Positions 30,423 through 40,800 of a stretch of DNA of 64,000 bases are shown piece after piece. The stretch lies in NCBI GenBank assembly GCA_016892645.1, contig JAFEMX010000001.1, forward strand, positions 496,001-560,000, written 5' to 3'. The stretch is from Micrococcaceae bacterium RIT 802 (GTDB lineage Bacteria; Actinomycetota; Actinomycetes; Actinomycetales; Micrococcaceae). Made by a program: the position numbers and the translations under genes. A model generated the notes under the pieces. The model was not told where the DNA came from. It did no database searches and was given only the letters and a program-made list of their open reading frames with translations. Each line of letters begins with the position of its first letter. Within the stretch, counting starts at the first letter, position 1.

Positions 30423-31346
30423 TCAGCAGCAAGGCCCGGGCGGCTCCGCAGATCCGGGCAATGCCCGTCGTCGGGACGGCCAGGGGATGCGGTCCAGATC
30501 GGATGCCGCAACGACATGGGCACTCCCCGCCCTGGCGTCGGCCTGCTCCACGAGCGGGCCGACGTCGTCGTAGCGGGAGGAGAAATGCGTCAGGACGAGC
30601 GTCCCGACGCCAGCGGTTCCCGCCAACGTCCCGGCCTGGCCGGCGGTGAGATGCCGGTAGCGCCCGGCCAAAGGTGCGTCGTCATTACTGAAGGTCGACT
30701 CGGAAACGAGCAGGTCGACCCCGTCGGCGAGTTCCTCGGCACCGGCACACGGAGCGGTATCCATGACAAACGCAAAACCCTGTCCAGGCCGTTGGACGCT
30801 GACCTCCTCGAGGCCGACCCCGCGCAACGTCCCCTCGCGCTGCAACCGCCCGATGTCCGCGCCGGAAATTCCCCGGGCCTGGAGACGGTCCGGCAGCAAG
30901 GTGCAGCCCGCCGGTTCCACGAACCGGTATCCATAGGTCGCGATGCGGTGATCCAGCGGGCGGACCTCCAGCCCGGAGGCGATCGGGCCGGCCGCGCGGT
31001 GCGGATGCAACCGCAGGTCCAGCCCCGGGGTGGCCAGCGAAACCAAGGCCCGGACCACGTCGTCTCCCGCGGCCGGATAGTGCAGGTCGACCGGGTGCTC
31101 CACACCGTCGAGGAGCATCCGCGAGAGCACGCCGGGCAATCCGTAGCAATGATCCCCATGGATGTTCGTGATGCAGATCCGGGTGATCTTGCTGGCGGAA
31201 GCACCGGCCAGGAGCATTTGACGCTGGGTTCCCTCCCCGGGGTCGAAGAGCAGGCCCTCGCCGTCCCAGAGCAGCAGGTAGCCGTTGTGGTTCCGGCGGC
31301 GCGTGGGCACCTGGGAAGCGGTGCCGAGGACCACGAGTTCGCGCAT
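30423..31346 (-). CDS. rnz: Ribonuclease Z (tRNA 3' endonuclease), metal site altered
   Basis: A 307-residue metallo-beta-lactamase-fold enzyme that trims the 3' trailer of tRNA precursors. Typical RNase Z features: LGTASQVPTRRRNHNGYLL, DPGEGTQRQM, PLDHRIATYGYRF, FVMDTAPC, the RHLTA motif and the C-terminal THFSSRYDD. However, the metal motif HxHxDH reads TNIHGDH: residue 61 is Asn instead of the first His, a Zn1 ligand in characterised enzymes (codon 31164-31166, AAC). His63, Asp65 and His66 are kept. Stop is ten bases from the convergent DJ-1-like gene. Activity may persist with altered metal affinity, or the sequence may be a variant. Confidence 0.88.
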   Translation of the reverse strand: MRELVVLGTASQVPTRRRNHNGYLLLWDGEGLLFDPGEGTQRQMLLAGASASKITRICITNIHGDHCYGLPGVLSRMLLDGVEHPVDLHYPAAGDDVVRALVSLATPGLDLRLHPHRAAGPIASGLEVRPLDHRIATYGYRFVEPAGCTLLPDRLQARGISGADIGRLQREGTLRGVGLEEVSVQRPGQGFAFVMDTAPCAGAEELADGVDLLVSESTFSNDDAPLAGRYRHLTAGQAGTLAGTAGVGTLVLTHFSSRYDDVGPLVEQADARAGSAHVVAASDLDRIPWPSRRRALPGSAEPPGPCC

Positions 31347-31386
31347 GGCACAGATTCTGCCATCCGCCCGCGCGGGTGGCGACGCC

Positions 31387-31874
31387 TCAGCTGGGGACGA
31401 CGAGCAGCCAATATTCGCTCTCCTGGGGCACGTCCAGGGTCAGGATGCCGGATTCCGCGCCGAGGGGAAGTGTGCCGCTGCTGGCCCCATCGGGAGTACA
31501 CGCGCCGGAGTAGGAACTGCCGAAGGTGGCCCGGAAATCGGCATCGCCGGTACAGGTGACGAAGATCCGGATCCCGGAGGCGTCCGCCAGGTCCAGGGCC
31601 GGGAGCCTGAACCCGGCGGGACCGGTTCCGCGGTGGTGGACGATGGGGTCGGGCAGGCGTGCCGCTTCCACCCCGTCGGACTGGGCCGCGGCCCAGTAGT
31701 CGGCTTGCGGGTCGGAGAGGCGCACCGTCTCGGCTGGCACGACCGGGTCGCCGGCGACCCGGTCGGTACGGGCTCCGGAACGGGGTCGTCCCGATGCGGT
31801 GCGGCGTCCGCGGTACAGGCGGTGGTCAGGGCCAACAAGGCCACCGCAAGACCCCCGGCGATGCGTCGTTGCAT
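31387..31874 (-). pseudogene. Frameshifted hypothetical lipoprotein
   Basis: ATG 31874, preceded by GGAGG, begins a clear lipoprotein signal (MQRRIAGGLAVALLALTTAC, Cys20) followed by a Pro/Asp-rich linker. The frame then becomes out-of-frame proline/serine-rich sequence, while a believable mature domain (DPVVPAETVRLSDPQADYW ... SEYWLLVVPS) continues in another frame to the stop at 31387. The change occurs at or near a 26-bp perfect palindrome (31740-31765). One added base there would give a 162-residue lipoprotein. Function unknown; the domain has two Cys residues (VTCTGDADF, GACTPDG). Real mutation and sequencing error are both possible. Confidence 0.55.
31740..31765. repeat. 26-bp perfect palindrome
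   Basis: Half-site CGACCGGGTCGCC followed directly by its exact reverse complement, with no loop bases. It lies inside the frameshifted lipoprotein gene at the point where the frame changes. Such a palindrome can cause polymerase slippage or assembly error. Confidence 0.9.
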
Positions 31875-31956
31875 TGCGGCCTCCATGAGCGTTTGGACCA
31901 TCGTCCAGTGGCCCGCCCTGAATTGTCAACTGGATTGACTATTGTGGCGTGGTGCG

Positions 31957-32865
31957 TCAGCCGCGGGCCCGTTCGACCATGGTGGCCCGCAGTGCTTCGG
32001 CCACGCGCTGGACCGAGACCCGCCGCATCGACTCCGGCCGGGCCAGCAGGTCGATCCGCCGTCGGTTGGCGATGCCTTCCAGCGGCACCAGGACGACCCC
32101 GGGGCCCACCAGGGCGCCGGCCGTGTAGCGGGGGATGACGCCGAGCACGTTGCCGGTGCCGACGAGCTCGGCGACGGTGGCGTAGTCGTTGATCCGGTGG
32201 ATGATGTCCGGTGCGTTGCCCGAGACGGCGGCGATGGCGCCGAGGATGTCTGCGGGGGAGTAGCCCTCGCGGCTGACCGCCCAACGCTCGGCCGCCAGGT
32301 CGTTCGGCCGCACGGCCCGGTACCCGGCCAGCCTGTGCCCGGCGGGCACGGCGATGTCCAGCGGCTCGTGGGCCAGCGGCACCACCGTCACCTGGCCCGT
32401 CGGCCAGGGTGGGGTGTGGTCCATCCGGTGGGCCAGGACCAGGTCGTAGCGCGCGGCGAGTGCCGGGAAGTCGTGCTGGGCGACGTCCTCGTCGGAGAAC
32501 AGCGGCTGCGGTCCGCCGGAGGTCTTGAGCCGGGCCAACAGCGGGGCGAACAGGGATTGGCCTACCGAGTGGAAACCGGCGAGCGTGACCGGGGCATCGG
32601 CGTCGTTCTGGTAGTTGCCGATGGCGGCCCGCGCATCGGCGAGCGAGGCCACGACGGCGGCACCGGCGTCGGCCAGGATCCGTCCGGCATCGGTGAGCAC
32701 CAGGGTCCGGCCCTCCTTGCGCGTGAGCGGGACGTCGACGCCGCGCTGGAGCAGGGCCAGCTGCTGGGAGACGGCCGAGGGCGTCACGAACAGGGCCTCG
32801 GCGACGGCCCGGACGCTGCCGAGGTCGCCGAGTTCGCGGAGGATCTGGAGCTGGTGGACTTCCAT
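31957..32865 (-). CDS. LysR family transcriptional regulator
   Basis: A 302-residue LysR protein. The N-terminal HTH is [20 protein letters not shown] followed by [14 protein letters not shown]; the C-terminal effector domain follows the usual pattern. It is transcribed divergently from tdh-kbl, 128 bases apart, so it probably controls threonine degradation. ATG 32865 lies six bases after TAGGAT (32872-32877, minus strand), a leaderless start. TTAGG-N4-CCTAA (32865-32878) spans this start and may be an autoregulatory site. The inducing ligand is unknown, threonine being a candidate. Confidence 0.88.
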   Translation of the reverse strand: MEVHQLQILRELGDLGSVRAVAEALFVTPSAVSQQLALLQRGVDVPLTRKEGRTLVLTDAGRILADAGAAVVASLADARAAIGNYQNDADAPVTLAGFHSVGQSLFAPLLARLKTSGGPQPLFSDEDVAQHDFPALAARYDLVLAHRMDHTPPWPTGQVTVVPLAHEPLDIAVPAGHRLAGYRAVRPNDLAAERWAVSREGYSPADILGAIAAVSGNAPDIIHRINDYATVAELVGTGNVLGVIPRYTAGALVGPGVVLVPLEGIANRRRIDLLARPESMRRVSVQRVAEALRATMVERARG

Positions 32866-32886
32866 TAGGCCATCCTAAAGCGTCCA

Positions 32887-32914
32887 TTGAGATACTCGCG
32901 CATGATCTTAACTA
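32887..32914 (+). promoter_or_regulatory. Probable tdh-kbl promoter
   Basis: TTGAGA (32887-32892) and TAACTA (32909-32914) are spaced by 16 bases and sit in a local AT-richer patch between the divergent LysR and tdh genes, about 80 bases before the tdh ATG. Confidence 0.5.
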
Positions 32915-32993
32915 TCGATGCAGCCGGACCGGTGCCAGACTGGGTCAAGACCCGGCGCACTGCGCCGCCCGCCCGCAGCCCAGTGAGGAACCC

Positions 32994-34043
32994 ATGAAGG
33001 CACTGTACAAATCCGGCCCGCACGCAGGGCTCGAACTCGTCGACCGCCCCGAACCCGTCACCGGCCCGCACGAGGTGAAGATCCGGGTCATGACCGCCGG
33101 GATCTGCGGCACCGACCTGCATATCCTCGCCTACGACGACGCCGCGCAGGCCATGATCAACGCGCCCCTGGTCCCCGGGCACGAGTTCTACGGCGAGGTG
33201 GTCGAGGTCGGCGAGCTGGCCACCCACGTCGCCGTCGGGGACCGCGTCTCCGGCGAGGGCCACGTGGTCTGCGGGATGTGCCGCAACTGCCGGGCGGGAC
33301 GGCGCCAGATGTGCATCAACACCGTCTCCGTCGGCGTCCAACGGGACGGGGCCTTCGCCGAATACGTCGTCATCCCCGAGACGAACGTCTGGGTCCACCG
33401 CGACGAGACCATCACCCCCGAGCTCGGGGCCATCTTCGACCCGTTCGGCAATGCAGTGCACACCGCGCTGGCCTATCCGCTGGTCGGGGAGGACGTGCTG
33501 ATCACCGGTGCCGGGCCCATCGGGTTGATGGCGGCCGAGGTCGCCCGCCACGCCGGGGCCCGGAAGATCGTCATCACCGACGTCTCCGCGCCCCGCCTCG
33601 AGCTCGCCCGCACCATGGGCGTCGACCTGGCCATCGACGTCTCGGCGTCCCGCATCCGCGAGGCGCAGCAGGAGATGGGCATGGTCGAGGGCTTCGACAT
33701 CGGCCTGGAGATGTCAGGGCACGCCAGCGCCCTGCCGGAGATGATCGACAACATGAACCATGGCGGCAAGATCGCCATGCTGGGGCTGCCCAGCACGCCG
33801 ATCGACATCAACTGGGGCAAGGTCGTCACCCACATGCTCACGCTCAAGGGCATCTACGGGCGCGAGATGTACGAGACCTGGTACGCCATGTCCGCCATGC
33901 TCGCCTCCAACGCCCAGCTGCGCGAACGCATCTCCTCCATCGTCACCGACCGGCTGCCCGCCACCGAGTGGGAGGCCGGCTTCGAGGCCGCCCGCGCAGG
34001 ACAGGGCGGCAAGGTCGTGCTCGACTGGACCGTCTTCAACTAG
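32994..34043 (+). CDS. tdh: L-threonine 3-dehydrogenase
   Basis: A 349-residue zinc alcohol dehydrogenase oxidising L-threonine to 2-amino-3-ketobutyrate with NAD+. Catalytic zinc region: [15 protein letters not shown] and [16 protein letters not shown]; structural zinc site: [15 protein letters not shown]; Rossmann loop: [20 protein letters not shown]. The threonine-type assignment rests on overall resemblance and on kbl being 35 bases downstream, the classical tdh-kbl pair. ATG 32994 follows GTGAGGAACCC. Product is handed to KBL for cleavage to glycine and acetyl-CoA. Confidence 0.94.
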   Translation: MKALYKSGPHAGLELVDRPEPVTGPHEVKIRVMTAGICGTDLHILAYDDAAQAMINAPLVPGHEFYGEVVEVGELATHVAVGDRVSGEGHVVCGMCRNCRAGRRQMCINTVSVGVQRDGAFAEYVVIPETNVWVHRDETITPELGAIFDPFGNAVHTALAYPLVGEDVLITGAGPIGLMAAEVARHAGARKIVITDVSAPRLELARTMGVDLAIDVSASRIREAQQEMGMVEGFDIGLEMSGHASALPEMIDNMNHGGKIAMLGLPSTPIDINWGKVVTHMLTLKGIYGREMYETWYAMSAMLASNAQLRERISSIVTDRLPATEWEAGFEAARAGQGGKVVLDWTVFN

Positions 34044-34078
34044 GCTCCCATCCACCGTCCGTCCCGAAAGGCAGCACC

Positions 34079-35278
34079 ATGTACTCCACCCTCAAGGACC
34101 AGCTCAGCGCCGACCTGGCGGCCATCGCCGACGCCGGCACCTTCAAGCACGAACGCCGCATCGACTCCGCCCAGTCCAGCCACATCGCCGCCGGTGCCCT
34201 GGGCGCCCCGGCCCGCGACGTGCTGAACTTCTGCGCCAACAACTACCTCGGCCTGGCCGACGACCCGCGCCTGATCGAGGCGGCCAAGACCGCCCTGGAC
34301 GAGCGCGGATTCGGCATGGCCTCGGTGCGCTTCATCTGCGGCACCCAGGACCTGCACCTGGAACTCGAGGCGCGCGTCTCGGCCTTCCTGGGCACCGAGG
34401 ACACCATCCTGTTCTCCAGCTGCTTCGACGCCAACGGCGGGGTCTTCGAATCGCTCTTCGGCCCCGAGGACGCCATCATCTCCGACGCGCTGAACCACGC
34501 CTCCATCATCGACGGCATCCGCCTGTCCAAGGCCAAGCGCTTCCGCTACGCCAACCAGGACATGGAGGACCTGCGCACCCAACTCACCGCTGCAAAGGAC
34601 ATGAACGACGGCGGCGGGCCGCGTCGGTCGATCATCGTCACCGACGGGGTCTTCTCCATGGACGGCTACCTCGCGCCCCTCGAGGCCATCTGCGACCTGG
34701 CCGACGAATTCGGCGCCCTGGTCATGGTCGACGACTCCCACGCCGTGGGCTTCATGGGCGCCACCGGCGCCGGCACCCCCGAACACGCCGGCGTCTCGGA
34801 CCGGGTCGACATCTACACCGGCACCTTCGGCAAGGCCCTCGGCGGGGCCTCCGGTGGCTATGTGTCCGCCCGTTCCGAGATCGTGGCGCTGCTGCGCCAG
34901 AAAGCCCGGCCCTACCTGTTCTCCAATTCCCTGGCCCCGGCCATCGTCGCCGCGACGCTGAAGGCCCTGGAGCTGGTCGTCGAATCGGGCGAGCTGCGCA
35001 CGCAGTTGTTCGAGAACGCCGCCCTGTTCCGCCGCCGGATGACCGAGGAGGGCTTCGAGCTGCTCGACGGCGAACATGCCATCATCCCGGTGATGTTCGG
35101 CGACGCCGCGAAGGCCGCCCAGGTCGCGGACGCGATGCTCGAGCACGGCGTCTACGTCACGGCTTTCAGCTTCCCGGTGGTCCCGCGCGACGCAGCCCGC
35201 ATCCGCGTGCAGCTCTCCGCGGCCCATTCGGCCGAGGACATCGAGGCCTGCGTGCAGGCCTTCGTGGCCGCCCGGTAA
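34079..35278 (+). CDS. kbl: Glycine C-acetyltransferase (2-amino-3-ketobutyrate CoA ligase)
   Basis: A 399-residue alpha-oxoamine synthase, normal length. It cleaves 2-amino-3-ketobutyrate with CoA into glycine and acetyl-CoA using PLP. Key sites: [46 protein letters not shown] and the PLP-lysine motif [18 protein letters not shown] 34079 has GAAAGG at 34066-34071. Works with Tdh encoded upstream. Confidence 0.95.
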   Translation: MYSTLKDQLSADLAAIADAGTFKHERRIDSAQSSHIAAGALGAPARDVLNFCANNYLGLADDPRLIEAAKTALDERGFGMASVRFICGTQDLHLELEARVSAFLGTEDTILFSSCFDANGGVFESLFGPEDAIISDALNHASIIDGIRLSKAKRFRYANQDMEDLRTQLTAAKDMNDGGGPRRSIIVTDGVFSMDGYLAPLEAICDLADEFGALVMVDDSHAVGFMGATGAGTPEHAGVSDRVDIYTGTFGKALGGASGGYVSARSEIVALLRQKARPYLFSNSLAPAIVAATLKALELVVESGELRTQLFENAALFRRRMTEEGFELLDGEHAIIPVMFGDAAKAAQVADAMLEHGVYVTAFSFPVVPRDAARIRVQLSAAHSAEDIEACVQAFVAAR

Positions 35279-35301
35279 CGCCGGTGTCCCGGGGGAGCGG
35301 C

Positions 35302-36534
35302 GTGGTGCCCTTGGGGCGTCCCTACGCCTGGTTGTGGTCATCGTCCGCGTTGTCCAACCTCGCCGACGGGGTCCTGAAGGTCGCCCTGCCGCTGGTGGCC
35401 CTGCGGTTCACGGAATCCCCGACGCTCATTGCCGGTCTCGGGGTCGCCCTGAGCCTGCCGTGGCTGCTTTTCTCGCTGCCGGCCGGTGCGCTGGCGGACC
35501 GCTGGGACCGGCGGCGCAGCATGCTGGCCGCGAACCTGGTCCGTGGCGGTGTCGTGGTGGCCCTGGGGATCGCGTTCGCGGCCGGGGCCGGAAGCCTCTG
35601 GATGCTCTATGCCGCGGCAGTCATCATCGGCAGCACCGAGACCCTCTACGACACCTCGGCACAATCGATCCTTCCGCAAATGGTCCCCGCCGCCGCCCTG
35701 GACCGTGCCAATGGCCGCCTGCAGGCTGCGGAGCTGACCACCAACCAGTTCATCGGCCCGCCGTTGGGCGGCCTGCTGGCCGCCGGTGGCGCCGCGTTGA
35801 CGTTCGCGACGCCGGCCGGGCTGTGGCTCGTCGCCGTGGGGGCCTTGTGGATGGTGCGCGGGAACTTCCGTATCGAACGCACCGGGCCGCCGGTCACGCT
35901 GCGCGGGGACATCGCCGAGGGGCTGCGCTTCCTGTGGTCCAACCCCGTCCTGCGCGTGCTTGCCGCCATGACCGGGGCATTCAACCTGGCCACCAGCGCC
36001 GCCTTCGCGGTCTTCGTGCTCTATGCGGTCGGCCCGGCCTCCGTACTCCACCTGGACGGCGGCGGCTACGGGTTGCTGCTGGCCTCCACCGCCGCCGGTG
36101 CCGTGGCCGGATCGCTCTTCGCCGGCCAGGCGGTCGCCCGGCTGGGACGGGCCGCCTCGCTGCTGATCGCCATCTGCACCGGCGCCCTGCTCGTCGGCAC
36201 GCCCGCGTTGACCTCGAACGTCTGGGTGGTCGGAGCGGTCTTCGTGCTCGGTGGGATCGGGATCGCCTTCTGGAACGTGGTCACGGTGACCCTGCGCCAG
36301 CGCATCACCCCGGCCCGCCTGTTGGGCCGCGTCAACAGCGGCTACCGGCTGCTCGCGTGGGGCACCATGCCCATCGGGGCCGCGCTGGGCGGGCTGATCG
36401 GCGAGGCGTGGGGGCTGCGTGCCGTCTTCGCCATCATGGCGGTGCTGACGCTGTGCCTGCTGGTGGGTCTCATCTGGGTCACCAACCGACACATCGCCGA
36501 GGCCGAGGAGGCGGCCGAACGGGCCGTCAGCTGA
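35302..36534 (+). CDS. MFS transporter
   Basis: About 410 residues with 12 hydrophobic segments. The A-motif loop after TM2 is GALADRWDRRRSMLAAN, and the group resembles MFS_3 (tetracycline/macrolide exporter-like). Start is uncertain: GTG 35302 or 35305 lie after GGGGGAG (35291-35297), while GTG 35284 would sit six bases after the kbl stop. It follows tdh-kbl on the same strand and may be read with them, possibly exporting an amino acid; this is inference. Its last eight bases overlap the convergent AI-2E-type gene. Confidence 0.85.
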   Translation: MVPLGRPYAWLWSSSALSNLADGVLKVALPLVALRFTESPTLIAGLGVALSLPWLLFSLPAGALADRWDRRRSMLAANLVRGGVVVALGIAFAAGAGSLWMLYAAAVIIGSTETLYDTSAQSILPQMVPAAALDRANGRLQAAELTTNQFIGPPLGGLLAAGGAALTFATPAGLWLVAVGALWMVRGNFRIERTGPPVTLRGDIAEGLRFLWSNPVLRVLAAMTGAFNLATSAAFAVFVLYAVGPASVLHLDGGGYGLLLASTAAGAVAGSLFAGQAVARLGRAASLLIAICTGALLVGTPALTSNVWVVGAVFVLGGIGIAFWNVVTVTLRQRITPARLLGRVNSGYRLLAWGTMPIGAALGGLIGEAWGLRAVFAIMAVLTLCLLVGLIWVTNRHIAEAEEAAERAVS

Positions 36535-37747
36535 CGTCGCCAGTGCCTGTGCCAGTGCCGGGTGCGCCCCCGCCCGGTGCTCCTCCGGCGGTACCCTCCG
36601 GATCGACATCCGTTTGCGGCGGGACGGGTGCAGAACCGGTGGCCGCCGGGCCCAAACCCGTATGGCCCGACCACGTCTTGATGGCAGTCCAGCCGACGGC
36701 GGTGAGCGGGACAGCCAAAAGTGCCCCGGCAATGCCGGCGAGCACCGCCCCGCCAGCCAGTGCCAGAAGGATCACCAGCCCGTGGATGTGCAGCACCTTG
36801 CCCATCAGCAGCGGTTGCAGGATGTGGTGCTCGAGCTGGTTGGCCGCGACCAGCACGGCCAGCACGGCAAGCGCAGTCACCGGCCCGTTGGACACGAGGG
36901 CGACGAGCACGGCGAGGGTGCCGGCCAGCGTCGCCCCGATGATGGGGATGAATCCTCCGAGAAAGACGAAGATCCCGAGCGGGAGGGCCAGCGGCACGCG
37001 CAGGATCAACAGCGCGACGCCCACCACGAGACCGTCCAGGGCGGCGATGATGGCGGTGCCGCGGACGTAGCCGCCCAGGACGATGGTGCTGCGGGCGGCG
37101 GTGATGTACGCCTTCCGGCGCTGGTCCATGGGGAGGAATCCGAAGAGGAAGACGCGGATCCGGTCCCCGTCCTTGAGGAAGAAGAAGAGGATCACCACGG
37201 ACAACACGGCGCCGACGGCGACGTCTCCGGCTGTGTGCAGACCCGAGAGGGCCTCGGTGCCGAACGTGCCGCTCGAGAGGAAGGCCTTGACCTGTCCGGC
37301 GGCGGCGTTGATCTGCGCATCGCTGACAGGTATCGGGCCGTCCTTGAGGAAGACGTGCAACTGGTCGATGCCGGCCAATGCCCGGTCGACGAGCTCGGCC
37401 GACTCCTGCCGGATCAGTGCAACGATCCCGGTGACGACGCCGCCGATGACGGCGAGGATCACCACCAGGCAGCTCAGGACCGCGATGGCGCGGGGCCATC
37501 CGTGGCGCAGGAGCCAGCGCACCACCGGGGAGATGGCGGCCGCCAAGATCAGGGCGATGAGGAGGGGGATCAGTACCAGCGGTACGCGGGTGGCGGCATA
37601 GACCACGACTACGGCGAGTAGGAGGATCGACAGGACCTGCAAGGAGCGGATGCTGGCGCGACCCAGGGCATCGGCCCAGATGCCTGGGAACCTCCGCGCG
37701 GTGGTACGCCCGGGCCCCGGTTTCCCACCCGCCCATTCGTCTTGCAT
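36527..37747 (-). CDS. AI-2E/DUF20 family membrane protein
   Basis: A 406-residue protein with about eight hydrophobic segments typical of the AI-2E family (PF01594): VLIPLLIALILAAAISPVVRWL near the N-terminus, FFFLKDGDRIRVFL in the middle and the family signature FLGGFIPIIGATLAG followed by HILQPLLMGKVL. Members export small molecules or act as Na+/H+ antiporters; autoinducer transport is only one example. The C-terminal tail is Gly/Pro-rich. ATG 37747 chosen; GTG 37753 is two codons upstream. Its 3' end overlaps the convergent MFS gene by eight bases. Confidence 0.86.
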   Translation of the reverse strand: MQDEWAGGKPGPGRTTARRFPGIWADALGRASIRSLQVLSILLLAVVVVYAATRVPLVLIPLLIALILAAAISPVVRWLLRHGWPRAIAVLSCLVVILAVIGGVVTGIVALIRQESAELVDRALAGIDQLHVFLKDGPIPVSDAQINAAAGQVKAFLSSGTFGTEALSGLHTAGDVAVGAVLSVVILFFFLKDGDRIRVFLFGFLPMDQRRKAYITAARSTIVLGGYVRGTAIIAALDGLVVGVALLILRVPLALPLGIFVFLGGFIPIIGATLAGTLAVLVALVSNGPVTALAVLAVLVAANQLEHHILQPLLMGKVLHIHGLVILLALAGGAVLAGIAGALLAVPLTAVGWTAIKTWSGHTGLGPAATGSAPVPPQTDVDPEGTAGGAPGGGAPGTGTGTGDVS

Positions 37748-37852
37748 GGACACCCACAGCTTCCGATCAGGGCAGGCCGATTGGTCCGTCGCTGTTCGAA
37801 ATGTACCTCCGTCCCCGCCCGGGCACCAACGGTTTCAGACCGCGGCAGGGGT

Positions 37853-37872
37853 CGATCCGCTGATGCGGATCG
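37853..37872 (-). terminator. Hairpin after the RND pump gene
   Basis: CGATCCGC (37853-37860), loop TGAT, GCGGATCG (37865-37872): a perfect 8-bp stem with a tetraloop, 18 bases beyond the stop of the RND gene. No T-run. Likely end of that transcript. Confidence 0.5.
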
Positions 37873-37890
37873 GCCCCACGGCCCAGGGGA

Positions 37891-40800
37891 TCAGGCGTTC
37901 GTCGCGGTATGCGGCGGCAGGTCGGGCTCCACGGCGGCGGCGTGGGCTCCGTGTCCACCGCTGCGGGCCGCCTTGCGCTGCTCCCGCTTTTCCTTGCGAC
38001 CCTCGACCAGCCGGTAGAGCACCGGGACCAGGATCAGCGTCAGGGCGGTCGAGGACACCAGCCCGCCGATGACCACGATCGCCAGGTCCTGCGAGATGAA
38101 GCCGCTGGACCCGGTGACCCCGAGGGCCATCGGGGTCAGCGCGAAGATGGTCGCGAGCGCCGTCATCAGGATGGGGCGCAGGCGCTGCCGGGCGCCGTTG
38201 ACGACCGCATCCTGCACGCTCTGGCCTTGTCTGCGGTATTGGTTCACCAGGTCGATCAAGACGATCGCATTGGTGACCACGATGCCGATGAGCATCAGCA
38301 GGCCGATCAGCGAGGCCACGCCCATCGGCTTGCCGGAGACGAGCATGAGCAGGATCGCACCGGTCGCGGCGAACGGGATGGACACCAGCAGGATCAGCGG
38401 CTGGATGAGCGAGCGGAACTCGGCCACCATCAACAGGTAGACGATCGCGATCGCGACCAGCATGGCCAGGCCGAGCTGCCTGAACGAATCCGCCTGCTGG
38501 GTGCTCACGCCACCGAGCTCGACCGAGACGCCGTCGGGCAGGTCGATCCCCTCCAGCTTCTGCTGGACCGCGCTGGTCACCGCCCCGAGTTCCCCGTCGT
38601 CCGGGGTCAAGGACACGGTAGCCACCAGCTGCCCACCCTGGCGGCTGACCGAGGAGGGGACGCTGGCCCGTTCGATATCGGCGAGTTCGGAGAGCTTCTT
38701 CATGCCCGTGGCCGTCGGGACCGCGAAGTCCTCCAGGTCCTGCAGCGAGGACACGGAGGTGCCGCCGTCGACATAGACGGACAGGTTCTTCCCATCGATC
38801 CGGATGCTGTCGACGGCTTGCGGATTCGCCGCGGAGGCGACGAGCCCGGAGACCTGCATTTCCGTCAATCCGGCCTCGGCGGCCTTCGTGCGGTCGACAG
38901 TGATCTGGATCGTCGGTTGGTCTGCTGCGAGGTCGCTGGAGATGTCGGTGGTCTTCGGGGTGTCCTTCAGCGCGTCCAGGACCTTCTTCGAGGCATCCGT
39001 GAGCGCTGTCTTGTCGTCATGCGCCGTGACGATGACGTCCACCGTGCTGCTGCCGTAGGCGGCAGCCTGCCCGACGGAAATCGTGCCCCCGGCCGGGAGC
39101 TTGGACAGCCGGTCCTGGATGGCGGTGCTGATGGCGCTCTGGTCGCCGTCCGGATCCGTGTTCACGATGTACGTCGCCGTGCTGCCGCCACCGCCCATCA
39201 TCGCGGCCAGCCCCTCGCCGCCGACGCCTGCGGTGAGCAGGACGCTGTCGACGCCCTCGGAATCCAGCAGGGCGTCCTCGGTGGCCTGTGCGGTGTCGCT
39301 GACGGTCTTCAGGTCGGCCCCGGAATCAAACTGCTGGGTCACCTGGAGGCTGTTCTGCCCGGTGCTGCCCAGGAAGTCGACCTTCAGCAGCGGCAGGATG
39401 CCGGCGGTCAGCACCAGGATCAGCACGGCGCCCACCAGCGTCCAGACCGGATGGCGTTGGGTCCCACGCAGGATCGGCAGGTAGCCGCGCTGCAGCCAGC
39501 TCTTGCGCTCCTTCTCCTCGGAGAGCGTGCGGACCTGGACCGGGTCGACGTCGTGGGTGGGCTGGCGCATGAACCAGAAGGCAAGGATCGGGACAATGGT
39601 CAGGGCCACGAACAGCGAGGACAACATCGCGATGGCGACCGTGAGGGCGAAGGGGCGGAACAGCTCCCCGACCATGTCCCCGACCAGCGCAATCGGCAGG
39701 AACACCATGATCGTCGTCAGCGTCGAGGCGGTGATCGCGCCGGAAACCTCCTTGACGGCGGTCAGGATGGCATGGCGCTTCTCCTCGCCATAGCCCAGAT
39801 GCCGCTTGATGTTCTCGATCACCACGATCGAGTCGTCCACGACGCGGCCGATCGCGATGGTGAGCGCGCCCAGGGTGAGCATGTTCAGCGAGTAGCCGCC
39901 GAGGTTCAGTCCGATGAAGGTCACCAATACGGAGACCGGGATCGAGATCGCGGTGACCAGGGTCGAGCGCAGCGACAGCAGGAACACCAGGATCACGACG
40001 ACGGCGAACGCCAGTCCCAGCAGCCCCTCGATGGCCAGGTGGCTGATCGACTGCTCGATGAAGGGGGCCTGGTCGAAGATCGGGGTAATGGATCCACCCT
40101 TGCCCAGGGCCGCCGTGAAGTCGTCCATCTTGTCGTTGACGGCATGGGAGATGGAGACGACGTCGGCGTCGGGCAGGGCGGTGACCTGGACCGAGAGGCT
40201 GGGCACGCCGTTGGTGCGGGTGATGGAGGTCTGCTTCTCGTTGGTGACCTTCACCGTGGCCACATCGCCGATCGTCTTCACCGGTCCGGCTGCCGAGGCC
40301 GCGGGCGCCTGCGGGGCCTGCGCCCCCTGCTGCGTTGCCCCGGGGCCTGCCGACCCACCTGGCGAGGAGGGCTGTGCCCCTGCCCCGCTGCCGGCGCCCG
40401 TACCCGCTCCGGAGCCGGCAGCACCGGCCCCTGGTGCGGCGGAGGCCGAAGCGGGCAGGAGGGGCAGAGCCTTGAGTGCCTTCAGGGACTCGATGGGGTC
40501 ACCGGCCTGGACGGAGACCGACCGGCCGTCCTCGACGATCGTCCCGGCGGGAAGGGTCGTGCCGTTGGAGGTGAGTGCGGAGGAGATGCTCTGCGCACCC
40601 AGTCCGGCAGCGGCGAGCTTCTTGGCCTCCGGGGTGATGGTGATCCGCTGTTTGGTCTCACCGCTGAGCTGGACGTCGCGGACGCCCTCGATGCCCTGGA
40701 TCTCGGGCAGCACCGCCGTATCCAACGTCCGGCTCAGGTCCTCGGCCGAGGCGTCGGAGGAGGCCGTCAGCATCACGACCGGGATGTCGGAGGTGCTTCC

